A stretch of DNA of 64,000 nt from Calamus simplicifolius (Eukaryota > Streptophyta > Magnoliopsida > Arecales > Arecaceae). A program made the translations under genes and the position numbers. This document shows, piece after piece, positions 55,860-64,000 of this stretch (its first letter is position 1; each line of letters opens with the position of its first letter). The notes beneath the pieces are model-generated. The model searched no databases, was not told the origin of the DNA, and was given only the letters and a program-made list of their open reading frames with translations. The DNA lies in contig UESW01001669.1 in the NCBI GenBank assembly GCA_900491605.1, positions 689,372-753,371 on the forward strand. Reading direction: 5' to 3'.

Positions 55860-58292
55860 TTGATTATATTGCAGGAATGTCTTGTAGCCAAAAGATCAAA
55901 GAAAAAGTGGTACCTTGATAGTGGCTGCTTAAGACATATGACGGGTGACAAAGATGAATTCATCACCCTGGAAGAAAAGAAAGGTGGAGTTGTTACGTTT
56001 GGCGATAACGGTAAAGGTCAAATTATGGGCCTTGGTAAAGTCCGTATAACTTCATCTACATTTATTGATAATGTACTTTATGTTGATGGTTTGAAGCATA
56101 ATCTAATAAGTATAAGTCAATTATGTGATAAAACTTAATGTTTCATTTAAATCTTCTGTATGCACTGTAACTAATTCTATTGATGATAGCATTGTATTTA
56201 CTGGTTATAGACATGGCAATGTTTACTTGGTTGATTTAGAAAAATTATCTTTGAGTGATCATTGCTTAATTGCTGACAATGCTAACATAAATGAAATAGT
56301 TGGTTGTGGCATCGTAGATTAGGTCATGCAAGCACACATCTTATTTCAAAATTAATTAAAATGGATTTAGTTAAAGGATTACCTAAACTAGATTTTAAAA
56401 ATAATAAAATATGTGATGCATGTCAATTTGGAAAACAAACTAGAAGTTCTTTCAAATCTAAAAACATTGTTTCAACTTCTAGGGCATTAGAGCTACTTCA
56501 CATGGATCTTTTCGGACCAACTAGAACCACAAGTCTAGGAGGAAAGAAATATGGTCTAGTGATTGTAGATGATTATTCTAGATATACTTGGGTAATGTTT
56601 TAGCTCACAAAGATGAGACTTTCTCAATATTCCTGAAATTCTTCAAGAAAGTCACAAATGAGAAAAACACTACTATAGTATCTCTAAGAAGTGATCATGG
56701 AACTGAATTTGAAAATCACTTATTTGAAAGTTTTTGTTCTGAAAATGGAATTAATCATAATTTTTCAGCCCCTAGGACTCCACAGCAAAATGGTGTAGTT
56801 GAAAGGAAAAATAGGACTCTAGAAGACATGGCCCATACCATGCTATGCGAAAGTAACCTACCAAAGTACTTTTGGGCGGAAGCAATTAACACAGCATGTT
56901 ACATCTTAAATAGAGCTTTAATAAGACCAATATTAAAGAAAACACCTTATGAATTATGGAATGAAAGAAAACCAAATATAAAATACTTTCATGCATTTGG
57001 ATGTAAATGTTTCATTCATAATAATGGTAAAAACAACTTAGGAAAATTTGATGCTAAATCTGATGAAGGAATTTTTCTAGGTTATTCAACAACTAGTAAG
57101 GCATATATAATCTTTAACAAGAAAACCTTAGTAGTTGAAGAATCCATTCATATAGTTTTCGATGAGTCTTTAGCATCTAGTTCTGAAAAGCTTGATGATG
57201 AGGAAGATACAAACATAATTGAAAAGATCTTGAAAACTTAATATTGAAGTATCTTCTGATCATGAGCAAGAAGCTAAAGATGATGATTCACATAAGGACG
57301 ATGATGTCAATTTTGATTATAATGATATAGATCTTCCAAGAGACTGGAGATATGCCCATAGTCATCCCAAGGAATTGATTATAGGTGATCCATCTCAAGG
57401 GATAAGAACTAGATCATACATGAGAAATATAAGTAATCATCTTGCATTTGTATCACAAATTGAACCTAAAACTATTGAAGAAGCTGAAAAAGATAATAAT
57501 TGGATGTTAGCAATGCAAGAAGAACTAAATCAATTACTAGAAATAATGTTTGGACTTTAGTTGAAAGACCAAAAAATCATTCAGTAATAGGATCAAAATG
57601 GATATATAGAAATAAACTAGATGAAAATGGCATTGTAATTAGAAACAAAGCTAGATTAGTTGCTAAGGGATATAATCAAGATGAAGGTATTGATTTTGAT
57701 GAAACCTTTGCACTGTAGCTAGATTAGAAGCCATTAGGCTATTACTTGCATTTGCATGTCATATGAATATTAACTTATTTCAAATGGATGTAAAAAGCAC
57801 ATTTTTAAATGGATTTATTAATGAAGAAGTTTATGTAGAACAACCACCAGGTTTTGAAGATCACGAGTTTTCAAATCACGTTTTTAAATTGCACAAAGCT
57901 TTATATGGTTTGAAACAAGCACCTAGAGCTTGGTATGATAGGTTAAGTAAATTCTTAATAGAAAATGATTTTGTAAGAGGAAATGTTGATAAAACCTTGT
58001 TTTTGAAAAGAAAAAGTAATGATTTACTTGTAGTACAGATATACGTAGATGACATTATTTTTGGTGCTACTAACGATTCTCTTTGTCAAGAATTTGCAAA
58101 GTTAATGCAGGGAGAATTCGAGATGAGCATGATGGGAGAACTCAACTTCTTCCTTGGACTCCAGATCAAACAAAGCAAAGAGGGAATCTTCATCAACCAA
58201 ACAAAATACACAAGAGAACTACTCAAAAAGTTTGGTATGGAATCAATGAAACCCCTCGGAACTCCAATGAGTCCTTCATGCAAGCTGGACAA
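55860..58292 (+). pseudogene. Sirevirus 3 pol (protease to RT), truncated
   Basis: Protease WYLDSGCLRHMTGDKDEF (Ser to Leu next to the D-S-G, 55860-56138), zinc motif HRRLGHAS to CDACQFGKQ (56304-56603), integrase RSDHGTEFEN and QQNGVVERKNRTLEDM in one intact frame (56588-57241). RT follows with FDETFA, MDVKSTFLNG (Ala to Thr), QPPGFEDHEFSNHVFKLHK and YVDD at 58042-58053 in the 57763-58344 frame. RT breaks off after CKLDKDD at about 58292. Fewer frame changes than Sirevirus 2. Confidence 0.92.
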
Positions 58293-58937
58293 AGATGATG
58301 ATTCACATAAGCCCGGCACCGTCATCCACGTAGGCTCTACGTGACCAATCAGAAGAGACGGTGCAGCCCACGTAGGCCTTGCTGCACCAGGGGCGGTATA
58401 CAAAGACTTTTCCGTAGCTAGAGCTAGTATCGTCATCATGTATGACTAGAAATATGATTTTTTTTTTAATGTGTTCTTCAGCCAGCACATTGATGTTAAG
58501 ATGTTTCCACATGAAAAGCCCTATACTCTGCCATATCTTCCATCTTAGCCTTTAATTTACAACCCCCTCAACCATTCTAAACTTTAAAAACCCACAATTT
58601 TCTCCCATGTAAACAAAACAGTTAGATGCCACGTTAGATAACTTACATTTACTTTTTCTTTTTTTCCCTTTTGTTTCTGTTAAATATATCATACTAGAAA
58701 GTCAATCAAATTAAGCAATTTAAAACCCATGCCAATTCACCTCACCTCCTATCTCATGCCTAATTATGCAATTCTTTTCTGCATAAGTTTATTGCCAACT
58801 AGAGCTCATGGAGATTTTCAACACATTCACTACAGGGGATTCCATAGCCATTAGGCCAGTGACACAGAGAATTACTTGCTAAGCAATAGATCATCATATG
58901 CTTTTAACAATAGAAGCTTCAAAGATGCAAATTTTAC
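58293..58937. other. Sequence between truncated Sirevirus and FRIGIDA-like exon
   Basis: Begins with GATGATTCACATAAG, a phrase also found at 57284, then unrelated GC-richer DNA with two CCACGTAGG phrases in a loose inverted arrangement (58327-58377), then AT-rich DNA. Read from the right it starts as an intron of the FRIGIDA-like gene (donor GTAAAATTTG at 58937). No further exon is visible. Confidence 0.45.
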
Positions 58938-59992
58938 CTGGTATCTTCTCGCGAAGGATAGGGATTGCTGGAAGACATCAGCTTTCGTCTTCAGATTACT
59001 TAAGCAGAGCAGGTCATACATCACCTCGCACCCAAAATTGGTGGGATACCGAAAGATCCCACAAAAAGAACCAGGCCCAGAGCATCCACAATGCTCGCGA
59101 CTTGACACCACTTTCTTCTTCAAGCCTGCTCCTCCAGGCGAGGGCGGCCACCCTGGCGTCCTGTTTGACAGAGGAATCAGCCTCCGAGGGTAACCCGGCG
59201 AGGACGTAAAACTCCAGAATGAGAATGGAGGCACGGCGGCTGTCGATCACAGTGCGATGGTTCTCGTACGCCATGCTGCCCTGAAGGTAGATGGAGTCGA
59301 AGACGAGCTTGGCCGGGTTTGGGGCGCGCCGGAGGGCGGCGGGGACTTCTCTGCGGAGCCAATCGAGGTCGGAGAGGCGGCTGGCGACAAGCTTGCGGAG
59401 GAAGCAGCTGCCCATTGTCTGGCATATGGAGTGGAGCTCTGCTCGGAGGTCATCCAACGAGGGCTTTTCTTGGCCCGACTTCGCTTCTTCTTTCACTGCC
59501 GCAGCCGCCACCTTCTCCTCGTCGTCGTTGGCTTTATCCGACGACGTTGGGGTTTGCATGGCGCCAGGCTCCTTGAAGTGGGCATCGATGGAGGCGCCGA
59601 TGCGATCGAGGAAGCGCATGAGGCCGTCCCATTGGCGGGCGAATTCAGAGAAAGCGTCTCTGAGATCAGAATACTGTTGATTGATGGAATGTCTTTGAGA
59701 TCAAGAATACTGTTGATCGATGGAATTGGGAGGGTAAAGAAGCCTACCTTTTCTCGACCTGGTTTTCTTGTTCTCTCTCCACAGCTTTCTCATCTTCTTC
59801 CTCTACTTCTTGGACTTCTTCTTCTTCTTCGACTTCTTCTTCTTCTTCTATGACTTCTTTCTCCTCCTCCTCCTCCCATTCCATGAATTCATCGTCTACT
59901 TCTTCCTCTTCTTCTTCATCTATGAAAACCTCTTCTACTTCTTCCTCTTCTTCTTCATCGACGGCGCTGGGCAACGGATTTGGCGGCGACAT
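58938..59992 (-). pseudogene. FRIGIDA-like gene, 5' part, with frame breaks
   Basis: Minus strand. N-terminal segment from MSPPNPLPSAVDEEEEEEVE (59992) is extremely Glu-rich. The main exon (about 59673-58938) encodes YSDLRDAFSEFARQWDGLM, RFLDRIGASIDAHF, LRAELHSICQTMGSCFLRKL, RLSDLDWLRREVPAALRRAP, NPAKLVFDSIYLQGS, VIDSRRASILILEFYVLAG, SSVKQDARVAALAWRSRLEE, then after two frame changes IVDALGLVLFVGSFGIPPIL, VMYDLLCLSNLKTKADVFQQ and SLSFARRYQ. This is the FRIGIDA family (PF07899), whose founding member helps activate FLC in Arabidopsis. The exon ends in CAG and a GTAAAATT donor, and the 3' exons are missing from the window. The two frame changes (near 59110 and 59033) may be decay or assembly indels. 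Confidence 0.8.
59672..59748 (-). other. Probable intron or duplicated splice acceptor in FRIGIDA-like gene
   Basis: Between the Glu-rich part and the main exon lies AAAAG|GTAGGC (donor, 59747) and two near copies of ATCAACAGTATTCT followed by GATCTCA(A/G)AGAC, about 36 bp apart. Each copy contains a possible CAG acceptor. An alternative donor CAG|GTCGAG keeps the frame with the second acceptor (CAG|TAT). Which pair is used cannot be decided here. Confidence 0.5.
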
Positions 59993-60148
59993 GGAGGGGG
60001 ACCGATCAAGATTCTGGCAAGAAAGCCTTATCGCTACGCTCGGAACTCACAATGCTAGCAAGATTCTGGGACGGAGAGGCAGGCGGATTATTGGTCCGGT
60101 TGGGAACGCGATACGATTAATAATAATTTTGAATCAAAATCAACAGCT

Positions 60149-60270
60149 CAAAATATTTTTGTTTACCATAAATATATTTTTATAATATAACGGTTGGAAA
60201 TAGGAATGGAAAATATTTTTGTTTACCATAAATATATTTTTATAATACAACGGTTGAAAATAGGAATGGG
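60149..60270. repeat. 60-bp tandem duplication
   Basis: AAAATATTTTTGTTTACCAT through GGTTGGAAATAGGAATGG occurs twice with an exact 60-bp step. The copies differ by only a few bases (ATAACGG and ACAACGG). Confidence 0.9.
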
Positions 60271-60379
60271 AGCTGGGCCGTGCCGTGCTAGGCATAGCCC
60301 AGTCCCATCGTGCCAGAAAAATTATCATGTCGTGCCGTGCCCAGACCCTCAAGGCCGACAAAGAGTTCACTGCCTGTAC

Positions 60380-60566
60380 AAGGAAAGCCCTTGTTAGTAC
60401 ACAAGGAAGCAAGAAAATTCAAAGAGGGAAGAGGAAACACTTGCCCATAGGTGCACCATGAAGGTATCCCGAAGGATGGCGGGAGAATCCAATTGATTGA
60501 ACTCCGCATGGAGCTCCGACAGACAAACCCTCGCCATCAATTGCTCGACGGTGCGACCGTTGTAGG
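60380..60566 (-). pseudogene. Exon-like fragment, unrecognised
   Basis: On the minus strand an open frame reads VEQLMARVCLSELHAEFNQL, DSPAILRDTFMVHLWASVSS and SLFEFSCFLVY to a stop. The first forty residues look like coding sequence, and GCAA|GTGTTT after WAS may be a splice donor. It is cut on its upstream side by the LTR-like sequence at 60567. The gene family is not recognised. Confidence 0.35.
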
Positions 60567-60920
60567 TGTTAGAAATTAAAACTCTTCTATTTTAGATTTT
60601 AATATGCACTCTTGGATGTTATTGAAATAAAATTTCTATTCATGTTAAATTATTATTAAATTCTATTTAAGTGAAAATAATTTAGACTGATTTATTCTTA
60701 AAAGAGACGGTCCGTGATCTACGGATACGAGCCGTGCTCTAATAAGATAAACATATCTTATTATTTTGCACTATTAATTATCTACTTAGTTATCTATTTA
60801 GTTAAATTTATAAAATTATTTCAAGATAATCGCTAAAGTCCCGGTAGAATCGATCCCTTACTCTCGCTATCCTAATAGTGAAATTAAGGTGTTTAAATCG
60901 TTGCGCTACGACACGCATCA
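60567..60920 (+). repeat. Putative short 5' LTR of the Gypsy element
   Basis: Begins TGTTAGAAATTAAAAC and ends CGACACGCATCA shortly before the PBS. The second LTR is outside the window, so the limits cannot be checked by comparison. Confidence 0.45.
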
Positions 60921-60926
60921 GATTTT

Positions 60927-60944
60927 TGGCGCCGTTGCCGGGGA
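60927..60944 (+). other. Primer binding site (tRNA-Asp type)
   Basis: TGGCGCCGTTGCCGGGGA, the usual PBS of Athila/Tat elements in plants. Confidence 0.92.
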
Positions 60945-61414
60945 CTTAAGTGTGTTATTTTGAAAAAAAATTAAAAATTAAAAAAATTAGATTAATTTTC
61001 TCTTAATTTTTGAATAGTTATTGCTTTTTTTTATTTCCTTAATTGTTAGAATTGCATATTTTATTTTTAACATAAAAAAAATAAAAAATTATTACTTTCC
61101 TTTTTGCCACAAATCCAATTTTAACCTAATCAAAATTTTCTTTTAATTAACTTACCTAAATAAAACCCTAAAATAAAACCCTAAGACATCTTCCATAAAA
61201 CATAATTAATTAAAAAAATTTTATAAAAATAAAATATATAAACAAAATAATTATTTTATTTTCTATGCTATAGATTGACTTAGGTGAATTTATTTTCTGC
61301 AAAACTTAAATTTTTTTTTTCATTGACATCTCATAATTTATTAGGAAATTAGAAACTTAATTACAAAAATTAAAGAAATAAATAAATAAATAAAAACTAT
61401 TTGCTTTAGAGTCA
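60945..61414 (+). other. Gypsy leader, AT-rich, no gene seen
   Basis: AT-rich sequence with A and T runs between PBS and gag; no domain or RNA gene seen. Confidence 0.5.
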
Positions 61415-62898
61415 TTGGTAGGGTGTATGCTCGGTCGCCGATCGTTGCAGCCCAACCTTATACCCTTAGATTCTGAGATAGAAAGAACTATTAGAGCAAA
61501 TAGACTCAGAATTATGGATCCTAATAACGAAAATAATCAACCACGGCAGTTGAAAGAGTATTTCACTCCTTCAAGGTATACCTACTCTCCCTGCATTCAA
61601 GTGCCTCCAGTAGAGGCTGCCCAATATGAAATTAAGTCAAGTGTAATCCAAATGTTACCATCTTTTTATGGACTTACAAATGAGGATCCCTACAAACACT
61701 TAGATGAATTCTTAGAAATTTGCTCAACTGTCAAAATTCAAATTTTCTCTGATGATGCACTTAGGCTTAAGTTATTCCCTTTTTCCCTAAAAGATAAAGC
61801 CAAGTATTGGTTAAATTCATTAGACACTGTTATAATTTCAACTTGGGATCATCTTCAGAGAGAATTTCTTAAGAATATTTTTCTATAGGAAAAACGAATC
61901 AAATTAGAAAAGCCATAACAAGTTTTTCCCAGACAGATGGAGAAATGTTCCATGAGACATGGGAGAGATTCAAAGAACTAATTAGAAAATGTCCACATCA
62001 TGCTATACCCAAATGGCAACTAGTTCAGTGTTTTTATGGTGGATTATCAGAAAAGCACCGGCAAATGGTTGATGCTTCATGTGGTGGGACATTTATGTTA
62101 AAAAATGAACATGAGGCTTGGCAACTCTTTGAGACATTGAGTGAGAATTCATTACATCATATGTCAGTTGCTCGTCGAGACCCTTCCGTAGAACCTAAAA
62201 GAGATGGAATATATGAAATAGGTCATTCTACAGATATCTATAATAAGATAGATGAATTATCCCATAAACTTGACCGGATTCTACAAGTTGGAAACATCTC
62301 TTCTCCATCTACTCAATTACATGAGGTCTGCATAATTTGTTCGAGTCCAACCCATTCTATAGGTGAATGTCCAGCTGCATGCCAATTTCCTGAACTTGTT
62401 CAAGAGCAAGCCCACCAAGCCCAAACCCGATTAGCTCCTAGAACCGGAAATGATCCATTTTCAAATACTTACAATCCTGGCTGGAGAAATCATCCAAATT
62501 TTTCTTGGAAACCTCAACCTGTAGTCAATTCATCGATCAGACCTAATTACCAAGAAACCAATTTTAGAAACATGCCATATTCACAATATCCAAACATCCC
62601 ACAACCTCCACCAAATAATCAGCCTACTTTTGAAGACAAAGTGTTACAAGCATTGAAAGGGCTAGAAATGAATACCCAAATCCTTCACTCCCACACACAA
62701 TCTATTGCAAAACTAGAAACTCAGATAGGTCAATTAGCCACAGCATTTAGTAGAAGGGAGGAGGGTAAGTTACCTAGTCAGCCTATTGATAACCCGAAAG
62801 GACAATTCATGGCTGAGAGTTCCAATAGTCCTGACAAATTCCCAGAACATGCTAAATCAGTCATAACTCTCAGAAGTGAAAAAATTGAACCCACCTGA
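61415..62898 (+). pseudogene. Gypsy gag, one frame break
   Basis: First frame (to 61888): RIMDPNNENNQPRQLKEYF, MLPSFYGLTNEDPYKHLDEF, LEICSTVKIQIFSDDALRLK and FPFSLKDKAKYWLNSLDTVI. Second frame (61945-62898): TWERFKELIRKCPHHAIPKW, QCFYGGLSEKHRQMVDASCG and GTFMLKNEHEAWQLFETLSE, then a knuckle CIICSSPTHSIGEC (C-x2-C-x4-H-x4-C) near 62330-62372 and a Pro/Asn/Gln-rich tail. The retrotransposon gag domain is split by a stop at 61886; a one-base shift there joins the halves. The start may be the Met at 61515 (MDPNNENN) and not 61415. Confidence 0.92.
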
Positions 62899-63042
62899 AC
62901 CAACCTAGAAATTAGAAGTGGCTAAACCAGAAGAGAGAAGAAATGAAAAAGAAAAGGAATTCAATGATCAAGCAATCATACCTAAAGCCCCATTCCCTAG
63001 TGCTTTAGAATCTCCTTTGCCTCAGATAAGAAGAATATAAAA

Positions 63043-63918
63043 ATGAATGAGATGCTTGAGTTATTTAAGCAAGTCCAAATAAACTTACCTCTTCTCGATG
63101 CTATCAAGCAAGTTCCAGCTTATGCCAAATTTTTGAAGGATCTATGCACACAAAAACGGAAAGCCAAGATACAAATTCCAAAAAAGATACATTTGACTGA
63201 GCAAGTTAGCTCAGTTGTTCAACAAATAACCCCACCCAAACTAAAAGATCCTGGTACCCCGATTATATCATGTGTCATAGGAAACTTCACAATCAAGAAA
63301 GCATTATTAGATTTGGGTGCGAGTGTAAACCTTCTCCCAAGTTCAGTGTATGAATTATTTGGATTTGGAGAGTTGAAACCCACGACAGTAACACTACAAT
63401 TGGCAGATAGATCAGTCAAAGAACCTCGTGGAATATTGAAAGATGTATTAGTAAAGGTGGATGAATTTTATTTTCCTGTCGACTTTTTGTGTTAGATATG
63501 GAATCTAGTGGTAATCCTAACCAAATTCCCATCATCCTTGGAAGACCTTTTCTAGCTACTGCTAATGCATGCATTAATTGTAGAACAGGTGTGATGGATG
63601 TATCTTTTGGAAACAAAAAGATGAGATTAAATATTTTTAATGCTTCCCAAGGACCACCTGTGTATGATTTAAATGAAGTAAATATGATAGAGGAAGTAGT
63701 AGATAAGAAATTCCAAAGTTTGATTGATTCGGATCCTTTACAAACATGTCTTACACATTTTGGAATAGATGACTTTGATATTGATGAGTATACCAAAGAG
63801 ATAAACATGTTATTAGAACCACCTAAGATCGACACCATCCCGCCTTGGACTATAAAATATGAACCACTTCCAACTAAACCAAGTCCTTTAATACCATCCT
63901 TGAAAAACCACCCCAACT
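63043..63918 (+). pseudogene. Gypsy aspartic protease region, one frame break
   Basis: VNLPLLDAIKQVPAYAKFLK-type start at 63085, then DPGTPIISCVIGNFTIKKAL, active-site segment LLDLGASVNLLPSSVYELFG (D-L-G in place of the common D-T-G or D-S-G), and VTLQLADRSVKEPRGILKDV. A frame change at about 63495 leads to the IPIILGRPFLATANACI flap-side motif (63489-63920). This is the standard retropepsin region of Athila/Tat polyproteins. The linker 62899-63042 also has a frame change. RT would follow beyond the window. Confidence 0.9.
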
Positions 63919-64000
63919 AGAGTTGAAACCTCTTCCAGATGACTTAAAATATTCATTCCTTGGACCCAATGATACCCTTCCAGTAATCATTGCATCTACC

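Larger units (their letters stand above)
54038..58292 (+). mobile_element. Truncated Sirevirus internal region (Sirevirus 3), left LTR shared
   Basis: PBS-like site, gag and pol up to RT follow the LTR at 52355-54037. The region stops at 58292 in the RT frame and is joined to unrelated sequence, so there is no RNase H, extra ORF or right LTR. No target duplication is visible. Compared with Sirevirus 2 the coding text is nearly the same but with fewer gaps. Confidence 0.92.
60567..64000 (+). mobile_element. Gypsy retrotransposon, Athila/Tat-like, partial (runs off window)
   Basis: A tRNA-Asp-type PBS, a gag of the Athila/Tat type and an aspartic protease lie in order on the plus strand. RT, integrase and the 3' LTR would lie beyond 64000. 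The left boundary is taken as TGTTAGAAATTAAAACTC at 60567, which would make the 5' LTR only about 354 bp, short for the group; this boundary is uncertain. Confidence 0.85.

Noticed and set aside
59257..59853. Plus-strand frames over the FRIGIDA-like exon
   Set aside because: The minus strand carries the family motifs; the plus-strand frames are antisense shadows.
1..64000. tRNA or rRNA genes
   Set aside because: Only tRNA-complementary primer sites were seen. I could not find a cloverleaf or rRNA block by reading; a tRNA scan would settle it.
1..64000. A new defence or enzymatic gene system
   Set aside because: No cluster of non-transposon genes is present. All multi-gene blocks resolve into known plant transposable-element types.

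Overview
This window is plant nuclear DNA, and almost all of it is transposable-element sequence. Three things point to a plant. The elements are plant lineages: Sirevirus-type Copia, other Copia, an Athila/Tat-like Gypsy, an L1-type LINE and a CACTA/En-Spm transposon. The LTR primer sites are of the usual plant tRNA-Met and tRNA-Asp types. There is also a FRIGIDA-like gene on the minus strand near 59-60 kb. A monocot, possibly a palm, would fit the repeat style, but that is a weak impression. There is no sign of bacterial, organellar or viral-genome content. A run of N at 42446-42582 marks an assembly gap, and single-base frame breaks are very common.

Layout, left to right. 1-2120: a Gypsy-type LTR whose U3 holds a GC-rich 59-bp tandem array. 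3260-4800: an AT-rich minisatellite of about 55 bp. 5267-6062: a 5'-truncated antisense LINE with a clear 14-bp target duplication. 7136-8134: exon-like pieces of an unrecognised host gene, minus strand. About 8380-11084: the 3' LTR and pol of a minus-strand Copia element. 11085-34270: a complete CACTA transposon of about 23 kb inserted in the integrase part of that Copia, which resumes at 34271-34391. Inside the CACTA, at 11447-21198, sits a structurally complete Sirevirus-type element with 1.33-kb LTRs, a PBS, several polypurine tracts and a 5-bp target duplication. 34392-35127: a third Sirevirus-type LTR fragment. 35128-42445: a Copia element in permuted order (RT end, RNase H, one LTR, PBS, gag, protease, integrase, RT start), ending at the gap. 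42583-43250: a 119-bp tandem repeat. 43321-54037: a second complete Sirevirus-type element, followed at 54038-58292 by a further internal region that shares its right LTR and is cut off in the reverse transcriptase. 58938-59992: the FRIGIDA-like gene fragment. 60567-64000: a Gypsy element of the Athila/Tat type with PBS, gag and protease, running off the window.

The clearest story is the nesting: Copia first, then CACTA into it, then Sirevirus into the CACTA. Both later insertions are supported by target-site duplications, and removing the CACTA rejoins the Copia reading frame. The CACTA carries its own two-gene set: a TNP2-type transposase with Transpos_assoc, Transposase_21, DUF4218 and DUF4216 regions, and a second Transposase_24-type gene. 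It has large arrays of a TAGCGACGCA-type subterminal motif and amplified exon-like fragments. I found no convincing new biological system. The most unusual items are the GAGTCGACTC palindrome clusters in two separate parts of the Sirevirus elements, the permuted one-LTR Copia, the LTR-sharing Sirevirus pair, and the multi-copy gene-fragment block inside the CACTA.
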